A DNA stretch of 64,000 bases. It comes from Sclerodactyla briareus. Its lineage: Eukaryota > Echinodermata > Holothuroidea > Dendrochirotida > Sclerodactylidae. How positions within the stretch are numbered: the stretch's first letter is position 1; the number at the start of each line of letters is the position of its first letter. The translations under genes were made by a program, and so were the position numbers. Shown here piece by piece: positions 22,105-32,905 of the stretch. The notes beneath the pieces were generated by a model. That model did no database searches, had not been told where the DNA came from, and saw only the letters and a program-made list of their open reading frames with translations. The stretch covers positions 124,001 through 188,000 of the forward strand of contig JAODTK010003065.1 of the NCBI GenBank assembly GCA_026419785.1, read 5' to 3'.

Positions 22105-24693
22105 AGCGATGTTCACATTGTCGATACGATACGATACGATTACGATAAATTTATCGCTGGAGTGTAACACTTGTGCGATAAAAAGGTCGTACGATAAATT
22201 TTATGGAAGTCTCGGCGCAACATAACGGAGTAAAGCGCTGTTCACACTTGTGCGATACGATACCGTACGATATCGTCGATAGGATAAATTTAGCGGAGGA
22301 GTGTTCACAATTTGTGCGATAAAAAGTCGTACGATAATTTTATCGGACGTCTCGGCGCCTAACATAACGGAGCAGTAGAGTGGATTTTAGTTGGAGAGAA
22401 GCACTAGTTTTCCCCTTTTGTCGCTTCAGGCGGGGGAACAGCCTGGTCGGGGGCAGAGTTTTTGAGTACCAGAATTGTAATTTCAAGCCAATTCGAAGCT
22501 GGGTCTTTACTCAGTACTTGTAGGAGGCGTGGCGGAAGCGCAATGGGCGATCACGAATCAGACAGGTGACCTCACCATCCCTGCCTAGCCTTTCCTTAGA
22601 CAGCCAGTCTTTTAGCAACGGTATCCAATAATCGGCGAGGTGTGGTGGTAGCCAAGAAAGCATTCCGTCAATTGGGTCAACCGCCATTGAGCTGAAAATT
22701 GATGCTTGGTTATCTGCTCCGAGCATTCATGTTAAAAATAATGCCCACGGCTCCTCCACCTGTGTACCTGATACTACTTCCTCCTGATCTACAATGACAT
22801 AATTAATCGGCGGTTAAAGTCGACATTATACCCCACACCCCACCCCTAGCTTATGTCCGTTGCCTTTTCCGTTTTTATTCCCGCTCTTTCTTCACCATGA
22901 GGGGTAAGGTTGAAGTTACCGTCAATAGTAAGGATGTGGATCGAGGCCCTCTGAAAACCCCTCCTACCTGCTCCTCTCAAACAGCCAACAACACCTCTCC
23001 TCCGGCACTCACTACCATCCGTATATCTCCTCCTTTGCTGTCACATTATTACTTCTGAGCGACGGCGCAACATACCCTCCCAATTACCCACTGGTCACGC
23101 TACTATGCATTAACATAGGGGGAGGGCTTTCATGGATTCGAACTGAAATAATGGTTTCGTGGTTCGTTGCATGGCGGCAAATAGGGTTCGAGAAGCCTCC
23201 TTCAGAGGCCAATGTCTTCTCGGATACGTCACTCCAAAACATTCATCAAAACCCCTGGACTTTATGCACTAAAAACCCACTTGTCAGCAAAACTTCCCCC
23301 AATAGCCTATTTGGCGTTCAATACTCTTGCGTATGCGCAAAGTTTATCACTGCATTGCGCAATTTATCGATCGATAAAATTTATCGTACGAATAAAAAGT
23401 TGAATATTTTCAATCGAAGTCCGATAAATTTATCGGATCGTATCGTATCGTATGTTTATCGAACGGTGTGAAACACTCTATTGAAAATAACACTTTTTAA
23501 CTCGAACTCCGATAAATTTATCGTATGTATCGTATCGATTTCGTATCGTATCGCACAAGTGTGAACAGCCCTGTTAGTAGTGGGATTTTAGTTGAGAGAA
23601 GCACCCAAGTTTCCCTTGCGCTTCAGGCGGTGGAATAGGCCTGTCGCAGAGTTTGTGAGTACCAAGAATTGTAATTTCAATGCAATTCGAAGCCTGGTGT
23701 CTTTCTCAGTTACTTGTAGGAGGCGTGGAGAAGCGCAATTGACGATCACGAATAGACACTGAACTCACAATCCCGCCTACCCATTCGTTAGACACCCAGT
23801 CTAATACGCATCGTTATCCAATAATACGCGGAGGAGGTAGCAAGAAAGATTCAGTCAATCAGTCAAGTCAGCCAAATTGAGCGAAAATGTGAGTTGGATT
23901 AGGTTCGGCTTCAGAATACATGTAAAAATTGTGTACTTATCTTTCCTCACTGATCTACAGACATAATTAACTTGGCGTTAAATTCGAACATTATACCCCC
24001 TCCCCCACAGCTTATTCCGTTGCCTTTTTCTTCCGTGTCTATTCCCGCCGCTTTTTTCACATGGGGGTAAGGGTGAAGTTCCGTCAAGACGTCAGGCTGG
24101 GGATCGGCCCCTCTGCGAAATAACCCTCCTACCCTGCTCTCTCAAACAACCACAAACAACCACCTCCCCAGCCACTCATACCAACCGACATATCTCCTGC
24201 CTTTGCATGCCACATGATATGGTTGGAGCCGACGCAACATGACCCTTCATGGAGTCGAACTGAAATAATGGTTCGTAGGTTCGTGCATGGCGGCAAATAC
24301 GGCCGAGAAGCTCATTCAGAGGCAAATGTCTGGTCCCGGATACGTCACTGCCGAATACATTCATCAAACCCCCGATTTGACACTAAAACCCACTGTTCAC
24401 GCTAAACTTCCCCTAATAGCGGATGCGTTCAACTCTTTGCAGAATTGCGCAAGTTCACGACTGCATTGCGCAATTATCGCATCCGATAAATTTAGCGTTC
24501 GATAAAGTTGAACTAATTTTCAACTCGACGTCCGATAAAATTATTCGTATCGTATCGTATGTATCGTATCGGATCGCACAGGTGTGAACACTCCTATGAA
24601 AATAAATTTTTAACTCGACGTCCGAAGAATTTATCGTATCGTATCGTAATCGTATCGATCGTACGATCGTGATCGCACAAAGTGTGAACAGCC
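22105..24693. mobile_element. Inverted-repeat element with tandemly duplicated interior
   Basis: The left end has two successive copies (about 22105-22230 and 22235-22370) of a terminal sequence, GCTGTTCACACTTGTGCG followed by ATACGATACGAT. The right end carries the inverse (CGTATCGTATCGCACAAGTGTGAACAGC), again doubled, at about 23340-23570 and once more at 24480-24693. The interior plus right end is present twice in tandem: 22380-23570 and 23571-24693, with many small indels between copies. A CTTAA sequence directly precedes the left end. No transposase was identified; the 71-codon minus-strand ORF at 22511-22726 is not matched in frame in the second copy. Probably a non-autonomous DNA transposon; superfamily unknown. 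Confidence 0.7.
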
Positions 24694-25173
24694 CTCTAGC
24701 AGGCTGCGTCAGTGTGTTACCGTCTTCATAACCGAACTCCGCGAATGGCGCATTCAAAAAACACAGCAATGGAAGATCGGTTACATCACGCATTTTTAGC
24801 GACGGACGGGGCCTGATACCACAGCTCGCGCGTCTTCCAAATTGATTCAGTTACAGGTTCGTGAATCAGAATTCCCACAATATATCGGAACCAAATTGCC
24901 TGATTGCCTATATATTCGAAGAAGGTAAAAGGTTAGCGTGGTTATTTAATGGCAATAATATACCTAAACCCCTAACGAACCTGGTTTACACGCAAGCGCC
25001 AATCGTCACGATCTTGCACTGCGTCTACAACTTTACTAGTCTTCGTTATAGTGTCGGGCATACAGAAAATCTAATAGTATGCCCTCTCGTTCTCGTCCAT
25101 GTAGGTCATGGTGAATTGCACAGGTTGGAATAATCCATACAGATTCCGCGAAACTGGGCCAAAAAGAATATAG
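24694..25173. other. Spacer between two mobile elements
   Basis: No gene or repeat recognised. Confidence 0.4.
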
Positions 25174-25325
25174 CCATGAGCTAGGAGGACCCACTGTGCA
25201 CCCCCTCCACAGACTCTCCGGGAGTGGTATCATTTTGACCGGGGGACCCGTCTGAACCATATCATATTATACGTGTTACCATCGAAAATGTTGGATGAAA
25301 CTCGGCACAGCCGCCATTTTCCAAA
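25174..25325 (+). repeat. Left terminal inverted repeat
   Basis: Inverse of 29728-29887. The right copy contains a G19 run absent here, where the matching site is only CCCCCTCC. Confidence 0.8.
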
Positions 25326-25582
25326 ATGGCCGGTTTGGGACTGTTTCACCCATATCATGTCATAAGGCTTATATTGTTATAAGTCGGGTCGGTATACCCA
25401 TATTTCTGGGTCAAGGAATCAGTCAGAACAACAAAATTACCACTGTGTGCGACGGCCAATTTTAAAATTCAAATGGGCCGCCAAACTGCCGCCAAAGTGG
25501 AAAAATCACAAAATATGCAGGAAACACAAAAGAAATTCTGCAAATTGGGTAATTGGTTATTTAACCTGGAATGTACCTGGAA

Positions 25583-25606
25583 GGCCATCCCTCGTCGAGG
25601 ATGGCC
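25583..25606. other. Strong hairpin near the LINE 3' end
   Basis: GGCCATCCCTCG pairs with CGAGGATGGCC, with one unpaired C and a loop of about one base. It lies at the junction between the outer element's repeat unit and the LINE, so it may belong to the LINE 3' end, where such hairpins can serve template recognition. This is inferred from position only. Confidence 0.45.
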
Positions 25607-25639
25607 AAAGGAGAGTAGTTTTTCACCCTGAAGATCCTG

Positions 25640-26719
25640 CTGTTCTCTAGTGGCTCTTTAACGATGTTCAGTGTGGGGCAGTGACTACTTCTTCGGGCAA
25701 TTCGTTCCATGCTTCCATATAAGATGAATATGAGTGCTTTCTTGCTTCTAGTCTACTGAATTTGGTCGGATTTTCTTGCTGTTCCCGGTGATATTTCCCT
25801 GCACAAAGTCGATGCTATCTGTACATCCCCCAGTTTGACTTTCCGTTTATTATGTTGTACAGTGTATGGGTCTTTGCCGTGTAGCCTTTGCTCTAAGGTT
25901 GGGTATTTCAGTTCCTTCCAATCTCTCAGCAAGCTGTTAGTGTCGGAATACTTGGCAACAGGTTTGTCTCATTCTTGGACATCTTATAACAGTTTAATGT
26001 CTTTTGCCAGATATGGCCTCCATATTGGAATACAGTAGTCTAAATGGGGTTCACCAATGACTTATATAGCTTCACCACAATCTTTGTCCAATTGATGAAG
26101 TTCCTCTTGATCATGCCTACCCCTCGGTGTGTTTTTTTGGCGCTTCCGCACACTGCTTGCTGAATTTCATAGATGTGCTAATATGAATCCCAAGTCCTTC
26201 TCCACTCCTTAGTGCTCAATTCAGTATCCATTCATGTAGTATGCATAATGTGGGTTGTTGTGTCCAAAATGCAAGAGGCACTTATCCGTAGTGAACGACA
26301 TTGCCATTGCCATGTTCATTTCATCAATTTGTTAATGTCCTCTTGCCCGATTCTACACCTTCAATTGGTCGTATAACTTTGGTGTCATCCGAGTGGTTAG
26401 CACAGGTAGAGCGTACGATGGCCACCGGACTAGGCGGGTTCGATAACGGTAGGGTCATACATAAGACGCAAAAATGGGACTGTGCATTCTCGCTTGGTGC
26501 TTCAGCATGAGGGATAGGAACAGGGCAAAAATGGGGGTAGGCATCTGTGATTAGTTCGTCGGCGTGTAAGTAAACCCCTCCTGCACATTAAGGACGCAAA
26601 ATAGGCATCGCCTTGTTCCGTGTACCTGGTGAAGTTCGCCGTGACAAATCGTGCGATAATCCAGTCCGCACCCTTGCCGGGGCTCGTATAGGTAGGGTCG
26701 CTTGGTCAGGCAAATCGCT

Positions 26720-26750
<31 letters not shown>

Positions 26751-28690
26751 CATCCGCAAAATGCCATGTCTGAATTCAATCCAGATCCATTATCAGTCAT
26801 AAAATTTTGGGAAGCATATTGGTCCAAGTATTGATCATGCACAAACGAACTTTCACATTTCTTCCAGCAGATTCCACTCCTTCAAGAATCAATCTCTGTC
26901 TCTGTTTAAGCCATTCTGCCATACAGTTCAAGATTGGTCCCTCGATACCATGCGCTCTAACCTTGTAATAGTCTATTATGTGTTCAGTATCGAATGCCTT
27001 TCTCAAGTCCAAATACACAACATCCATTGGAATACGCCTGTTACAACAATTCGAAATTTTGCCCAGTATGCAACAGTTTGTTACACATGACTTCCCTCTC
27101 TGAATCCGTGCTGCGTTTCAAGTATCTCGGATTGCTCTCCCAAATTTCCACAATGCATCTCTAGTATTTTTTCCATGATCTTTCCCGGAAACTGAGGTCA
27201 AATCACTGGTCTGTGTTGGAAAGATACGTACGCTCGCTTTTGAACAATGGTGTGATATTTGCAGCTTTCCAGTCTTCCGGGAGACCGTGTCCTCTAGTGA
27301 TTTTTTTTTTTTTCCCTTCAATATATCAAACAAAGTGGTTTCACAACTTCGGTCTGCAAGTCTTAAAAACTCTGCACATCCATCGGGTCCTGGGCTTTTA
27401 CCGTTCTCTAATCATTGAGTTTTTCGTTCACCATAATCCTCTGTCTCTCCACATCGTAGTTTTTGACAAGGTGGTGTGCAAAAGCTGTTGTGGGATGGGG
27501 CTTTCATCTGTACCAATTGATGAAAAAGTCATTCAATGCCTCCGCTGTTTTCTTTTTCGACATTGATATTCTTCATCATCTAATTGGTACAACCTTTGTC
27601 TTTACCTTTTGCTTCGACCTCACATAGGAGTAGAAAGAGTTGATTTCCCTATCGTGTTTGCCCGTCTTCTTTCAACACCTTTCTTTGCTGGGTTAATATA
27701 CAGTGTACCTCTCTCTGCATTCCTTGTCATAGTTCCAACTGGATAGGTGTTCCACTTGTATTGTATGTATTCCACGCATTCCTCTTCTTTCTCACGACTT
27801 CTTGACCTCTTTTGTCATCCATTCGGGAAAATTTCGTCTCTTTCTTCTGAGCGCACGTATCTCTATTGTCGATTATACAATTCCTTGGAAGTATCCCACA
27901 TCATTTGCGCTGATTTCCGTAAAATATCGTGGCCAGGGCACTCTCTGAAGTACTCTTCATCTTGTCCAGTTGGCTTTTTTCCACTCATATGAATTTCGCT
28001 GTTGTATTGTCTCTGATAATCCTGGTTTCGAATAGTTTTCAATGTACAACAATTGTGAATCGCTGCTCCTATGTGCTCCCCTACTTCCACGCTGTTAATC
28101 ATTTCCTCTTCAGTGTCAAAATTAGTCCAGAACATGTTATCCCGTTGGTTATAGTATATGCTGGCTGCCAGAATTTTATCCTGCACCCGTGCAAAAAACT
28201 GCTGACTGGATAGTTCACTGGTCAGGCTGTCCCAGTCTATGTCTGGATAGCTGAAATCTCCAACTAACACCATCTTCCTGATGGCCGTATTGATTCTTCC
28301 CCTCTTTGCATGTTATCCATAAATACGTCCTCTTCTTCACGTTGAGATTTGGTTTCCGATAGATCACTCCAAGAGTAATACATTCATCCTGTTACCTTAT
28401 CTTACACCACAACTGTCCTCGTATGGCTTTCTTATTTAATTCCACCACAGTCAACTGTCCCGAATGTTATAGCTTACCCCTCCACCCGATGTTGTTTCGT
28501 CTGTCAAATCTGTAGCATTGGAAGCCCGCGAAACTCTGATGCCCCCGCTGTGATGTTGGTGTTAAACCATGTGTCTGTCACCATAAATTATATCTGGCTG
28601 GTTAACCACAACGTAAGCATTCAACAGATCCATTTTCTGCGACTAGAATCAATGGCATTAACATATAAACACTTAAGATGACAATATCTT
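25640..28690 (-). mobile_element. Degenerate CR1/L2-like LINE (endonuclease and reverse transcriptase)
   Basis: Read on the minus strand from 28690 down. The endonuclease region starts with LKCLYVNAIDSSRRK and PDII-like segments (28670-28590), then VLVGDFSYPDIDW (28270-28230) and a GEHIGAAIHN segment resembling the SDHN end of APE-type endonucleases. The reverse transcriptase part follows: DVVYLDLRKAFD at about 27025-26990, RAHGIEGPILN, then SILGPI at about 26830, and NSDMAFCG just before a SINE insertion. The palm continues beyond the SINE (26385 down to about 25660) with KCLLHFG, GMIKRNF and LYKSLVNP segments. The frame shifts many times, so the element is dead. No ORF1 was recognised. About 2.7 kb without the SINE. 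Confidence 0.85.
26392..26750 (+). mobile_element. tRNA-derived SINE with poly(A) tail
   Basis: A 359-bp insertion flanked by CATCCG on both sides (26386-26391 and 26751-26756). The head carries a pol III A box, TGGTTAGCACAGGTAGAGCG (26394-26413), and a B box, GGTTCGATAAC (26437-26447), 43 bases apart as in tRNA genes. The tail is A28 (26723-26750). A second, weaker copy of the B-box region (GGCTCGTATAGGTAGGGTCG) sits just before the tail. Orientation is opposite to the host LINE. Intact promoter boxes and the clean tail suggest a fairly recent insertion. Confidence 0.9.
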
Positions 28691-28999
28691 TTGTTCACGA
28701 ATCCCTTAACAATATTATTACACTATTACTACGCCTATCGTTTCTACACATCTCTCCTGTCTTTTCGCATGTGTTGGCCCACCTCCACTATTTGTATGAG
28801 GCGACCTCTCCTATCGGTACGTTTTTTCACCACGCTCGATCCTTGCTTTCATTTCATGTCTCAGCTTTGGTCCTCCAGGTCGCTGTTTGAACGTCAAGTC
28901 TGGACGGTATGTAAACATCTGTGTTACTGCTCACTGTGCCGTCAAAGTCTTCGAGTTCTCAAACAACCTACTCTTCGCTTCTCTGTTAATCAAGGGCCG

Positions 29000-29727
29000 A
29001 CACGATGAACGCCGATCTCGCAGTTGTTGGTTAGTTTGATGTCTGGGTCCCAGTAACCATTAAGACTAAATTGCAATTTGTGATGCTGTAAACCCACCTT
29101 TGAAATCCAAAATGGCCGCCAAAATGGCCACCAAAATGGCCGCCCAGAACGAATGAAATTACATAGTATGCAGGAAATAATACAAAATTGCACAATTGGG
29201 CAAACAATCAATGTGTTTTTTTTTATGCTAGTGGAATATAGAAGTTATTTACTAAAGGTTAGCACTGTGAACATTTTCAACAATCCAAGATGGCGACTAA
29301 AATGGCCGCAAGAATGTATAAAAAATACAAATATGCAGAAAAAACATAGGCACAATTGGGCAACAATCAAATGTGGTTTTTTATTCCTAGTGATTATTAG
29401 AAGTTATTCCTAACAGGTTAGCACTGTTAACATTTAAGAAAGTCCAGGATGGCGGCTGATTGAATGGCACAAAATGTATATAAAATTACATAATATGCAG
29501 GAAAAAAAGGCCCCGGAAAAACATACAAAATTATAAAATTGGGCAACAATCAAATGTGGTTTTTTATTCCTAGTGATTATTAGAAGTTATTCCTAACAGG
29601 TTAGGTAGGACTGCTGACATTTTCAAAAATCCAAGATGGCGGCTAGAATGGCACCAAAATGGAGACAGAATGTATAAAATTACATAAAGGAGGGGAATAC
29701 ATACAAAATATGCACAATTGGGAAACA
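29000..29727 (+). repeat. Tandem ~160-190-bp units with ATGGCGGC motifs
   Basis: Four units anchored by TCCAAGATGGCGGC-like sequence at about 29107, 29285, 29444 and 29631 (periods 178, 159, 187). Each also has an ATATGCAGGAAA, an ACAATTGGGCAACAATC and a GTTATTCCTAACAGGTTAG motif. One diverged unit in the same direction is at 25450-25560 near the left end. AAGATGGCGGC resembles the binding site of the zinc-finger factor YY1; function here is unknown. Confidence 0.8.
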
Positions 29728-29887
29728 AACAAAATGGCGGCTGTGCAGAGTTATCCCAAACATTTTCGATGGTAACATGTAAACTATTGTTCGGACGGGT
29801 CCCTCGGACAAAATGATACCACTCACGGAGAGTGTAGGAGGGGGGGGGGGGGGGGGGTGCACGGTGGTGGGTCCTCCTAGCTCATGG
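29728..29887 (-). repeat. Right terminal inverted repeat
   Basis: Inverse of 25174-25325, with a G run at 29839-29857 inserted near the tip. Confidence 0.8.
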
Positions 29888-29989
29888 ACTAATAGTGATT
29901 GACTTGAAGTGATGATTAGCCGTGGCGGGGAAGAAGAAAGAATGTAAAGACGGAAAGAAAGTAGCCCAAATTATATATTAATAATTATG

Positions 29990-30656
29990 GACAACGGTGT
30001 ACGCAGTAGCCCAACTCTTCTCATCTTGAACGAATTGATCGTTTACAGAAGAGGGCATTTCGAATTATAACTGGAGCGGAGTTTTATGACAGTATTCTGT
30101 TCTATTGATCGTCCAAAAATTCTCAAAATCAATTAAATTTACGACTTACAGCTTGGTATTTTTATTATTAAAGTGGCTCATTCAATTCTTCCTCATACTT
30201 TTCGTTTGTTGTTTGTGTTACATAACCCCATATTAACCAGCGGTGTAAGACATGTTAATACCGCAGTCGAATAGTAGTAATTGTCAAAGGTCTATAAGGT
30301 ACTGGTACTGTGGAGCGAAGTGTTGGAATGAATACCTAATTCACTGAAGACTAAACCTTCCATTTCTAGCTTTATCAGGGCATATGAACTACACGTTATT
30401 TCTGTCTGAGCATACTTTTTCCAGCATGTTCTCAACGAGGTAATTGCTGCATGCGGTTGTTTTTGTCAATTGGCGTTTGAGGGAGGGAGAGAGGAGTAGT
30501 TATTCATATATGATTGCAGTCATTATTTGCAGTATATTAGGAGGGTCTACATGTACACACTTTGCTTTGTCATAGACCTCATAACGTTAGATTACTGTAC
30601 ATTGTAACAGGTAATTGCTTCACTTGTTTGTTGAAATAAATGAACTGAACCGGACG
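29990..30656 (+). mobile_element. 3' end of a second non-LTR retrotransposon
   Basis: At 30031-30090 the frame reads RIDRLQKRAFRIITG and AEFYD, the usual C-terminal region of LINE reverse transcriptases where the LQKRAxRxI motif is conserved. A YWYCGAKCWNEY segment at about 30295-30335 fits the later WNSLP-type motif. The 3' end is AAATAAATGAACTGAAC, a short tandem tail typical of several LINE clades. Frames are broken and the 5' part is missing, so this is a truncated, dead copy. It lies 100 bp outside the composite element, in the opposite orientation to that element's LINE. Confidence 0.75.
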
Positions 30657-31290
30657 GAACTAATGGTGTGTTTTGTTATTGTTTTGTTGTTTAGGGGGGG
30701 GTGGGGGTGACTCATTCGCCTGAATTTTTCCGACATATTATTCAATTCTGCCAGCTTTGCCGACTTCGCAAGCGAATTGCCATGGAAGGGGCACAGGTGA
30801 AAACGAATCACAATGTAACCAGTATGCTCTCTGTAATCAAATGGCAGCAACAATGACGTTTGTGAAGATATCTGGAATATGCCACATTATTCCCGAGAAG
30901 ACGTTAGGTAAACTAACCTAAGATCCGGCCTCTCGTGAGATCTGTGATTGGAAATGCCTGAAACAGACCATATCCATCATCGGATTCCCCCCCGAGCTGC
31001 AATTTTGGAATTTTGTTAAATCCTACTGAGCTTTACATTGTGAACCCAATGGAATAAGTTGACACGCGAAACAGCACCAGAGGGGATGCCTAACAACAAT
31101 TGCACGAAAGAATGCAACGGAATCGTAAATTAATAGAACACACTTTCTGCCAGAACAAGGATCAGAAACAAGCCGGGGAATTGTTCTTCCAAAGACCACA
31201 ACATATCTCGAATGTGTCAGCGTAGTCAGCCCAGTAGTGGAAAACACATCTCCCCTGCCCAACCTCCTCGGTGGTCAGACGGGGGAAAAC
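30657..31290. other. Non-coding stretch, no supported gene
   Basis: G-rich tract near 30690; otherwise nothing recognised. Confidence 0.4.
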
Positions 31291-31316
31291 CCACGAAACC
31301 GGAGGTCCACGAGACC
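31291..31316 (-). repeat. Two-unit reverse copy of the GGTCTCG minisatellite
   Basis: On the minus strand this reads GGTCTCGTGGACCTCCGGT and then TTCGTGG, matching units of the array at 33890-34105. Confidence 0.65.
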
Positions 31317-31627
31317 TTTTTTACTTTATTGATGATTTGTCATCAGGAAAAATCCTGTTACCTATGTTTGTTGCCTTCGGGATGTGTAGAGGCTGCTCCT
31401 TCTCTACCTACCTTGTTGAGACCACTGCTGCCTTGACTCTAATAGCTAATTAGTACATTTGTATGGACGAGACGATGGCGATTCAGTTCAACGCAATTCT
31501 TACGTTATATAGTCACGAGGAGTTCCCACGTAAAATTAGTCTCGATATACCAAGAGACGGTTTCGTCATTTATTGTGAACGTACCACCACGTAAATGGCT
31601 TATTATTTGCCGGTCTGACGAGCCGGG

Positions 31628-31860
31628 CGTCGTGCAAAAATAAATTCTGGGGGGGGGGGGGGGCCATCAGTAGGTGATGCCTATTCAAGCCGAGCGCCAC
31701 CACGGGTTGACGCGCAACATACATAAATACAATGTTCGTCAGATAGCAGGCAAAGACATTCCCATGCCTTATGAAGTATAGCAACACCTCGGCACCCTTA
31801 GTTGCCGCGCAGCGTAGCAAACATTTTCGAAATTAGGTCTTCTCAAATACCAAATGGTGA
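31628..31860. repeat. Duplicated repeat, copy 1, with G tract
   Basis: Shares with 32243-32465 the order GTCGTGCA, ATCAGTAGGTGATGCC, AAGCCGAGCGCCACCACGGG, ACATACAT, GCAGCG.AGC and TTTTCATGTGATA. A G15 tract at 31650-31664 is at the place where copy 2 has GGGAGCCC. No coding sequence recognised. Confidence 0.75.
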
Positions 31861-32242
31861 TCTCCAGATTTTCATGTGATACTGCCGTAGTGTCAACACC
31901 GGTATCGGGATACCCACACTGAGTTGTTGTACACGAATAGCTGCCGTTGCACTCGGTCCATGATCGTTTCAGCTAATGAACTTTGAGAAACCCCGCCATG
32001 GAGCCCGGAGGTAAAGCATCGTAAAGATCAACTGATCTGACGGCCGACCATACACCGGGCCCTGAGGTTTCCTGCCTATAGGTTAAACCTTCATCTAAAT
32101 ATTCTTGTAATATAACCATTCGAATTGGGGGGGGCCGCCGACAGATACGATGTCTCCTCCCGACTTTAGGTAACTCTCTATAATAATCTGTATCTGCCGG
32201 CAGTTTTTTACCGAGTGGAAATCCCTAATTCCAATCAGGGGG

Positions 32243-32905
32243 GGTCGTGCAGAGAGATTTCAGGGAGCCCATCAGTAGGTGATGCCTATTCAAGCCGAGC
32301 GCCACCACGGGTTGGCGCACAACATACATACACATTTTCGACAGATTAAAGGACCACCCACGCGAGAAAATTAAAGTAACACTTGAGCGGCACCATTGGT
32401 TGCCACGCAGCGCAGCGCAATTTTCAGGTTTCTCGGAGGCCAAAAGGGGCATTTCTAGATGGCTATTTTCATGTGATAATTCAAAAGTGAACTTGGAGCA
32501 TTAGTATGAATTTCACCTTAGCAACTCCGTGTTCTTGCGATTTCAACGCTATCCAAGCGAAGCGGCACTATTTGTTGCCGCGCAACGTTGTATTTTTTTC
32601 AAATAATCATTATTAAATGCCAATGGTGTATTCCAGATGGTCCTTTTCAAAAATAAATTGAAGTTAACTTTACAAATTAGAATGAATTTCACCTTAGTCT
32701 CTCTATGTTCATGCGAATTTGGGCCTATACTTGCGCAGCGGCATAATTGGTCTCCACGCAGCGTAGCGAAAGCTATTAAAGTAAGGTCTCTACAGATGCC
32801 AACTTCACAAATGGAAATTTTAATAGATTAAGTGAAGTGGGCAAGTGGCACAATGATTTGTCAAACAGCGTAGCGCAAAATTGAAGGGATATTCGTGGGT
32901 CGCAA
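32243..32905. repeat. Duplicated repeat, copy 2, and derived tandem units
   Basis: Copy 2 covers 32243-32465. It is followed by three further degenerate units (about 32540, 32715 and 32845) marked by GCGGCA..ATTGGT, GCAGCGTAGCGAAA and TTGAATTTCACCTTAG-like motifs at a period of about 170-180 bp. The GCGCAGCGTAGCG core is shared by all copies. Confidence 0.6.

Larger units (their letters stand above)
25174..29887. mobile_element. Composite TIR element holding a LINE and a SINE
   Basis: The left end reads CCATGAGCTAGGAGGACCC and the right end GGGTCCTCCTAGCTCATGG, and the inverted match continues inwards for about 155 bp (25174-25325 against 29728-29887). It includes the shared GGTATCATTTTG, GACGGGTC and CATTTTCGATGGTAAC segments, inverted. 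Inside, ~160-190-bp units with ATGGCGGC-like motifs occur once on the left (25450-25560) and four times on the right, all in the same direction. A degenerate LINE occupies the middle. No transposase was seen, so the outer element is probably non-autonomous. No clear target duplication could be read at the ends. Confidence 0.75.

Noticed and set aside
22511-22726. Minus-strand ORF as transposase fragment
   Set aside because: No catalytic motif is visible and the frame is not kept in the second copy of the element.
24200-24300. tRNA gene suggested by GAGTCGAACTGAA
   Set aside because: Only a short B-box-like match. No A box at the right distance and no acceptor pairing. The sequence is the interior of the duplicated TIR element.
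26588-26842. Minus-strand ORF with a poly-Phe run
   Set aside because: The Phe run is the SINE poly(A) tail read in reverse; the rest is LINE and SINE sequence.
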